Source of the DNA: CADEFQ01 sp035342635
GTDB taxonomy: Bacteria > Pseudomonadota > Gammaproteobacteria > Steroidobacterales > Steroidobacteraceae
Direction: 5' to 3'
NCBI GenBank assembly: GCA_035342635.1
Contig: DAOQXO010000002.1
Span: forward strand, 1-64,000
DNA: 64,000 nt
A program made the translations under genes and the position numbers. Shown in pieces: positions 60,121-64,000 of this stretch (positions within the stretch are counted from its first letter, which is position 1; every line of letters starts with the position of its first letter). The notes under the pieces are model-generated. The model worked only from the letters and a program-made list of their open reading frames with translations, searched no databases and had not been told where the DNA came from.

Positions 60121-60798
60121 ATGGATGAATCCGCCAGCCGAACAGTCCTGATCGCGGACGATCACCCGCTGTTTCGCGCCGCCCTGCGGCGCGCCGTCGA
60201 GGAAGCGGTGGGCGATGCGCGCGTGATCGAAGCGGCGGACGTCGACGCCCTGCGCGCCGATGTGTCGGCCCATCCGGATGCCGACCTCGTGCTGCTCGAT
60301 CTCATGATGCCGGGCAGCCGCAGCCTGGCGCCGCTCGCCTGGCTGCGCAGCCAGCATCCCGGCGTCGCGGTGATCGTCGTCTCCGGCACCGAGAACGCGG
60401 CGGTAATGCGCGCGGCGCTCGAGTTTGGTGCCGCGGGCTTCGTGCCGAAGTCGGCGCCGCTCGCCGACCTGGTCGCCGCGATCCGCGCAGTGCTCGATTT
60501 CACGCAGTGGTTCCCGGCGGCCGCGTACGAGGACCCGGCCGGGCCGGAGGGCGGCACCGCATCGCTCGCGGCGCGGTTCGCGAGCCTCACGCCGCAGCAG
60601 TTTCGCGTGCTCGAGTTGCTCGCGCGCGGCAAGCTGAACAAGCAGATCGCGGCCGAGCTCGGCATCACCGAGCAGACGACCAAGGCGCATGTGTCGGCGG
60701 CGCTCGCCAAGCTCGGCGCGCGCAATCGCACCCAGGCGACTCTTCTATACGGGTCGCTCGAGATTCAGGACGCGGACCAGCTCTCCCTCGATCGCTGA
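60121..60798 (+). CDS. crbR: LuxR-type response regulator (CrbR/ErdR-like)
   Basis: A 225-residue regulator: receiver domain with phosphoacceptor Asp60 in LVLLDLMMPGSRSL, and an HTH in LTPQQFRVLELLARGKLNKQIAAELGITEQTTKAHVSAALAKLGARNRTQA. The receiver and the long linker match CrbR (ErdR) proteins of Pseudomonas and Vibrio, which respond to acetate through the SSS-family kinase CrbS and activate acs. The kinase gene lies on the other strand with a 34-bp overlap of the 3' ends. The symbol is by family resemblance; the acetate role is inferred, supported by the acs gene in this window. Confidence 0.78.
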   Translation: MDESASRTVLIADDHPLFRAALRRAVEEAVGDARVIEAADVDALRADVSAHPDADLVLLDLMMPGSRSLAPLAWLRSQHPGVAVIVVSGTENAAVMRAALEFGAAGFVPKSAPLADLVAAIRAVLDFTQWFPAAAYEDPAGPEGGTASLAARFASLTPQQFRVLELLARGKLNKQIAAELGITEQTTKAHVSAALAKLGARNRTQATLLYGSLEIQDADQLSLDR

Positions 60799-63700
60799 TC
60801 GGGGCCGTGCAGCACCACGCGCCGCAGCACATTGTGCAGGGCGAGCGGCCGCACGGGCTTGCGCATGCACAGGCCACCGGACGCCTCCACTTCTTCCCTG
60901 ATGGCGTCTGCCGCATCGGCGGTGATCACGATGAGTGGCAGCTGAAACCCCGCGCGTGCGCGGATTTCCGCAGCGAGCGCCACACCCGTCACGCCATGAT
61001 CGAGGTGATAGTCGACGATCATCACGTCGGGCTGCCAGCCGGCGAAGTCGGGCAACTCCGCCGCCGATGCCGCGGCGCGTACCTCGCACTGCCAGGACTC
61101 GAGCAGCACCTGCATCGCGCGCAGCACCGCCTGGTCGTTGTCGATCACCAGCGCGCGTGCGCCATTGAGCGAGCCCACCGCGCGCGTGCGCCGCAGTGGG
61201 CGCACGATCGCGCCGCGCGCACTGCCGAGCGGCACTTCGACCGTGAACACCGAGCCGCGCCCCACGGTCGAGCGCACGCCGAGGCGATGCCCGAGGCGGC
61301 GCGCGATGCGATCGGCGATGGCGAGTCCCAGGCCGAAGCCCTTGCCCGAGACGGCATCGGCCGCACCCGCCGTGGGCGCGCGATAGAACTCCTCGAAGAT
61401 GCGATCGAGCTGGTCGGCCGCGATACCGCTGCCGCTGTCCCAGACCTCTATGCGCAGCTGCTCGCCGCGACGGCGGCAGCCGACCAGCACGCGACCCTGC
61501 GCCGTGTAGCGGATCGCGTTCGCAACGAAGTTCTGCAGTATGCGGCGCAACAGCCGCGCGTCGCTCAGCACGACCGCGCTCGAGCCGCGCACGCGCAGTT
61601 CGATGCCGCGCGCGCGGGCCGTCATGCCGAACTCGCCCTCCAGGGCGCCGAGCAGCTCCTGTACCGGCAGCTCGCCGACCTGCGCCTGCACTACGCCGGC
61701 ATCGAGCTTTGAAATGTCGAGCAGGTCGGTGAGCACGCCCTCCGCGGTACGCAGGCATTGCTCGATATCGCCGACCAGCGCTTTCTGCGCGGGCCGCTCG
61801 AGCTTCTGCAGCAGTGCGCCGGCGAACAGGCCTGCGGCGTTGATCGGCTGCAGCACGTCGTGGCTCGCTGCGGCGAGGAAGCGCGTCTTGCTCAGGTTCG
61901 CGCGCTCCGCCTCGACCTTCGCCGCGGCGAGTTCCCGGGTACGCTCGGTGACGCGCCGCTCGAGCGATTCGTTGATCTCCTTCAGCGCCGCCTCGGCGCG
62001 CTTGTACTCCGACACATCGGTGTAGCTCGTGACGAAGCCGCCGCCCGGCATGCGGTTGCCGCGGATCTCGAGCACCGTGCCGTCGGGCGAATTGCGCTGA
62101 TAGACGTAGTCGGTGCCCCGACGCAGGTGGGCCATGCGTCGTGCGACGAGCTTGTCGACATCGTCGCCGCTCAGCGCCCCACGCGCCGCGTTGTACTGCA
62201 GTACTTCCTCGATCGGCTTGCCGATCTGCAGCATGTCCGGCGGATAGTCGAACAGGGTCGCGTAGCGCTGGTTCCAGGCGACCAGCCGCAGGTCTGCGTC
62301 GACCACGCTGATGCCCTGGCTCACATTCTCGAGCGTCGCCTGCAGCAGCTCGCGGTTGAACTCGAGCGCGCGCGAGGCGCTGTCGACGATCGAGACCACG
62401 TCCTCGAACACGAGGTCCTTGCCCGATGCCGCCGCGTCGATCACGCGCCGCGCCGAGGCGGCCCCGATCACCGAGCCGAGCAGCCGCTGCACCGATTCGA
62501 GCTGCCCGGCACTCGCACTCTCGCCCGCGGAGGAACGGAACTGTGCGAAGTGCGCATCGATGCGGTGCTGGCCGACGAACTGGCCGACGAGCGCGCGCAG
62601 GTCTTTCAGCGTGAGCGCACCGGCATGCGTGTGGTAGTGCTCGCCGCCACCGTCGTCGGTGGCGTCGACGAACACCGCGGCCTGGATGCGATCGACCAGC
62701 GTGCGCCGCAGCGTCAGCGAGCCGATCACGAGCGCGAGCGTGGTGACGAGCAGGCTCGCGGCGAGGCCGTGCGCCAACGGGTTCAGTCCTTCGAACCCCA
62801 GCAGTGCGGTCGGGCGCAGCCATTCGAGGCCGAATGGGCCGGCCGTCACGATGCCGGCCGGCAGGTACCCGACGTCGGCGAACACCGGCACGATCAGCGT
62901 GTAGAGCCACGCCGCAAAGCCGCAGGCGAGCCCGGCGAGCGCGCCCGCGCTGCTCGCACGTTTCCAGTAGAGCGCGGCGAACACCAGCGGCCCGAACAGC
63001 GCGACGGCCGCCATCGCGATCTCGCCGATCTCGGCGAGCGCACCCGCGTAGGCGATTCCGCGATAGTAGACATAGGCGGCAGCGAGCAGCAGCACGATGG
63101 CGATGCGGCGCACGCGCAGCAGCAGGCCGGTCAGGTCCTGCCGGCGACGCAGCGACGGCATCGCGTGCAGCAGCGTCGGCATCACGATTTCGTTACAGAT
63201 CATCGTCGAGAGCGCGATGCACGCCACGATGACCATGCCGGTCGCCGCCGAGAGGCCGCCGACGAAGGTGAGCATGGCGAGCGCGGGCTGGTCGTTGGCG
63301 AGCGGCAGGTGCAGCAGGAACAGGTCCGCGTTGGTGGCCCCGGCACCGTAGGCGAGCAGTCCCGCATTCGCGACCGGCAGCACGAACAGGCTGATCGCGA
63401 TCAGGTACAGCGGGAACAGCCAGCGTGCGACCCGCAGATCGCGCGGCCCGGAGTTCTCGACCACCGCGACATGGAACTGCCGTGGCAGACAGAAGATCGC
63501 GAGCACACCGAGCACGGTCAGCGCGAGGTAATGGCCCGCCGGCCTCGCCGCCTCGCGCATCGCCTGCACCTCTGGATCGGCGGCGATGCGCCGTGCGATA
63601 TCGACGGGACCGTCGAAGAGGCCGAAGGTGATGAACGCGCCCACCGCGAGAAACGCCACCAGCTTCACGATCGACTCGAACGCGAGCGCAAGCATCATGC

Positions 63701-64000
63701 CCGGGTGATGCTCGGTGGCATCGGCATGGCGCGTACCGAACAGGATCGCGAACGCCGCCATCGACAAGGTCACGTACAGCGCGGTATTGCCGAACACCGC
63801 ACCGCCGCCTGCTCCCGGCGCATCGAGCCCGGCGAGCGCCGTGAAGCTGATGTCGATCGCCTTCAGCTGCAGCGCGATGTAGGGCGTCAGACCGCACACC
63901 GCGACGATCGTGACGAGCACCGCGACACGAGGGTCGCGGCCATAGCGTGCGGCGATGAAGTCGGCGATGGAGGTGATCTTCTGCCTGCGGCCGATGCGGA
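60765..64000 (-). CDS. crbS: CrbS-like hybrid histidine kinase with SSS transporter domain, partial
   Basis: The frame is open to the window end, so the N-terminus is missing. Reading from the edge: sodium:solute symporter helices (TSIADFIAARYG, AYITFGLFDG), a STAC-like linker (residues near LTLKDLRALVGQFVGQH), a PAS domain (FNRELLQATLENVSQGISVVDADLRLVAWN), HisKA with ASHDVLQPINAAGLF, HATPase (LRRILQNFVANAIRYT, GFGLGLAIADRIARRLG) and a C-terminal receiver (ALVIDNDQAVLRAMQ, DVMIVDYHLDHG). This is the CrbS order, in which a transporter-like module senses acetate or another carboxylate and the kinase phosphorylates CrbR. The receiver at the end makes it a hybrid. At least 1078 residues are visible. 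The gene ends inside crbR on the opposite strand. Confidence 0.87.
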   Translation of the reverse strand, partial: RIGRRQKITSIADFIAARYGRDPRVAVLVTIVAVCGLTPYIALQLKAIDISFTALAGLDAPGAGGGAVFGNTALYVTLSMAAFAILFGTRHADATEHHPGMMLALAFESIVKLVAFLAVGAFITFGLFDGPVDIARRIAADPEVQAMREAARPAGHYLALTVLGVLAIFCLPRQFHVAVVENSGPRDLRVARWLFPLYLIAISLFVLPVANAGLLAYGAGATNADLFLLHLPLANDQPALAMLTFVGGLSAATGMVIVACIALSTMICNEIVMPTLLHAMPSLRRRQDLTGLLLRVRRIAIVLLLAAAYVYYRGIAYAGALAEIGEIAMAAVALFGPLVFAALYWKRASSAGALAGLACGFAAWLYTLIVPVFADVGYLPAGIVTAGPFGLEWLRPTALLGFEGLNPLAHGLAASLLVTTLALVIGSLTLRRTLVDRIQAAVFVDATDDGGGEHYHTHAGALTLKDLRALVGQFVGQHRIDAHFAQFRSSAGESASAGQLESVQRLLGSVIGAASARRVIDAAASGKDLVFEDVVSIVDSASRALEFNRELLQATLENVSQGISVVDADLRLVAWNQRYATLFDYPPDMLQIGKPIEEVLQYNAARGALSGDDVDKLVARRMAHLRRGTDYVYQRNSPDGTVLEIRGNRMPGGGFVTSYTDVSEYKRAEAALKEINESLERRVTERTRELAAAKVEAERANLSKTRFLAAASHDVLQPINAAGLFAGALLQKLERPAQKALVGDIEQCLRTAEGVLTDLLDISKLDAGVVQAQVGELPVQELLGALEGEFGMTARARGIELRVRGSSAVVLSDARLLRRILQNFVANAIRYTAQGRVLVGCRRRGEQLRIEVWDSGSGIAADQLDRIFEEFYRAPTAGAADAVSGKGFGLGLAIADRIARRLGHRLGVRSTVGRGSVFTVEVPLGSARGAIVRPLRRTRAVGSLNGARALVIDNDQAVLRAMQVLLESWQCEVRAAASAAELPDFAGWQPDVMIVDYHLDHGVTGVALAAEIRARAGFQLPLIVITADAADAIREEVEASGGLCMRKPVRPLALHNVLRRVVLHGPDQRSRESWSAS

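Overview
The window is a continuous piece of a GC-rich (roughly two-thirds G+C by eye), gene-dense proteobacterial chromosome, most likely from an uncultured Gammaproteobacterium near the Xanthomonadales/Nevskiales/Steroidobacterales. Pointers are SlyX, a PBP1b with an adjacent TPR lipoprotein, a CrbS/CrbR-like acetate-sensing pair, a PlpD-type patatin autotransporter, S46 dipeptidyl-peptidase and a sigma factor/DUF3619 pair. It appears to be a metagenome scaffold: 100 Ns are flanked by two identical 55-bp copies, a typical unmerged contig overlap. I saw no rRNA, tRNA, CRISPR array, insertion sequence, integrase or phage gene. No stretch longer than about 260 bp lacks a gene.

Layout. 1-9.5 kb: end of a secreted metalloprotease with a GlyGly-CTERM-like tail, single-chain pyruvate carboxylase, exported isoaspartyl peptidase, a GGDEF protein with a small partner, glutamate-cysteine ligase, a DUF2845 protein. 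9.5-17 kb: thiolase, then a catabolic run of homogentisate dioxygenase, fumarylacetoacetase, a dienelactone hydrolase broken by an amber codon, succinate-semialdehyde dehydrogenase, ferrochelatase and a VOC protein. The run starts at a palindromic operator set inside a candidate promoter. 17-26 kb: S46 peptidase, a YceI lipoprotein divergent from a cytochrome b561-YceI fusion, acetyl-CoA hydrolase/transferase, a VOC protein, the N gap, and an acetyl-CoA synthetase carrying a 95-residue Lys/Arg-rich tail. 26-38 kb: DUF4097-like repeat protein, stand-alone 5'-3' exonuclease plus HNH nuclease, a three-subunit transhydrogenase operon behind a terminator-like leader hairpin, GNAT and luciferase-like enzymes, a LemA-LemA-GIDE operon, YceH, GST, MOSC. 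38-51 kb: DUF2779 nuclease, two-DTG aspartic protease, two more GSTs, YciI, SlyX, PlpD-like phospholipase, PBP1b with a probable LpoP activator, a MASE1 kinase/FixJ-type pair, sigma factor with DUF3619. 51-64 kb: PriA, an exported MDR dehydrogenase, EF-hand protein, ArgRS, SPOR and CapA proteins, CorC/HlyC protein, and a CrbR/CrbS-like pair running off the end.

How the genes connect. Acetate and acetyl-CoA metabolism recurs (Acs, acetyl-CoA hydrolase/transferase, thiolase, pyruvate carboxylase), and the CrbS/CrbR pair at the far end belongs to the family known to control acs. Glutathione is another thread (GshA, three GSTs), although maleylacetoacetate isomerase, the glutathione-dependent step between HmgA and fumarylacetoacetase, is not in the cluster. 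Genome packing is extreme: ten of thirteen convergent gene pairs overlap at their 3' ends, three of them sharing a single CTAG that supplies TAG to both strands. No single island or obvious new defence system is present. The most unusual items are the basic tail on Acs, the leader hairpin before the transhydrogenase genes, the operator inside the hmgA promoter with a probable leaderless message, the hairpin that encloses the kinase start codon, and several uncommon domain fusions.
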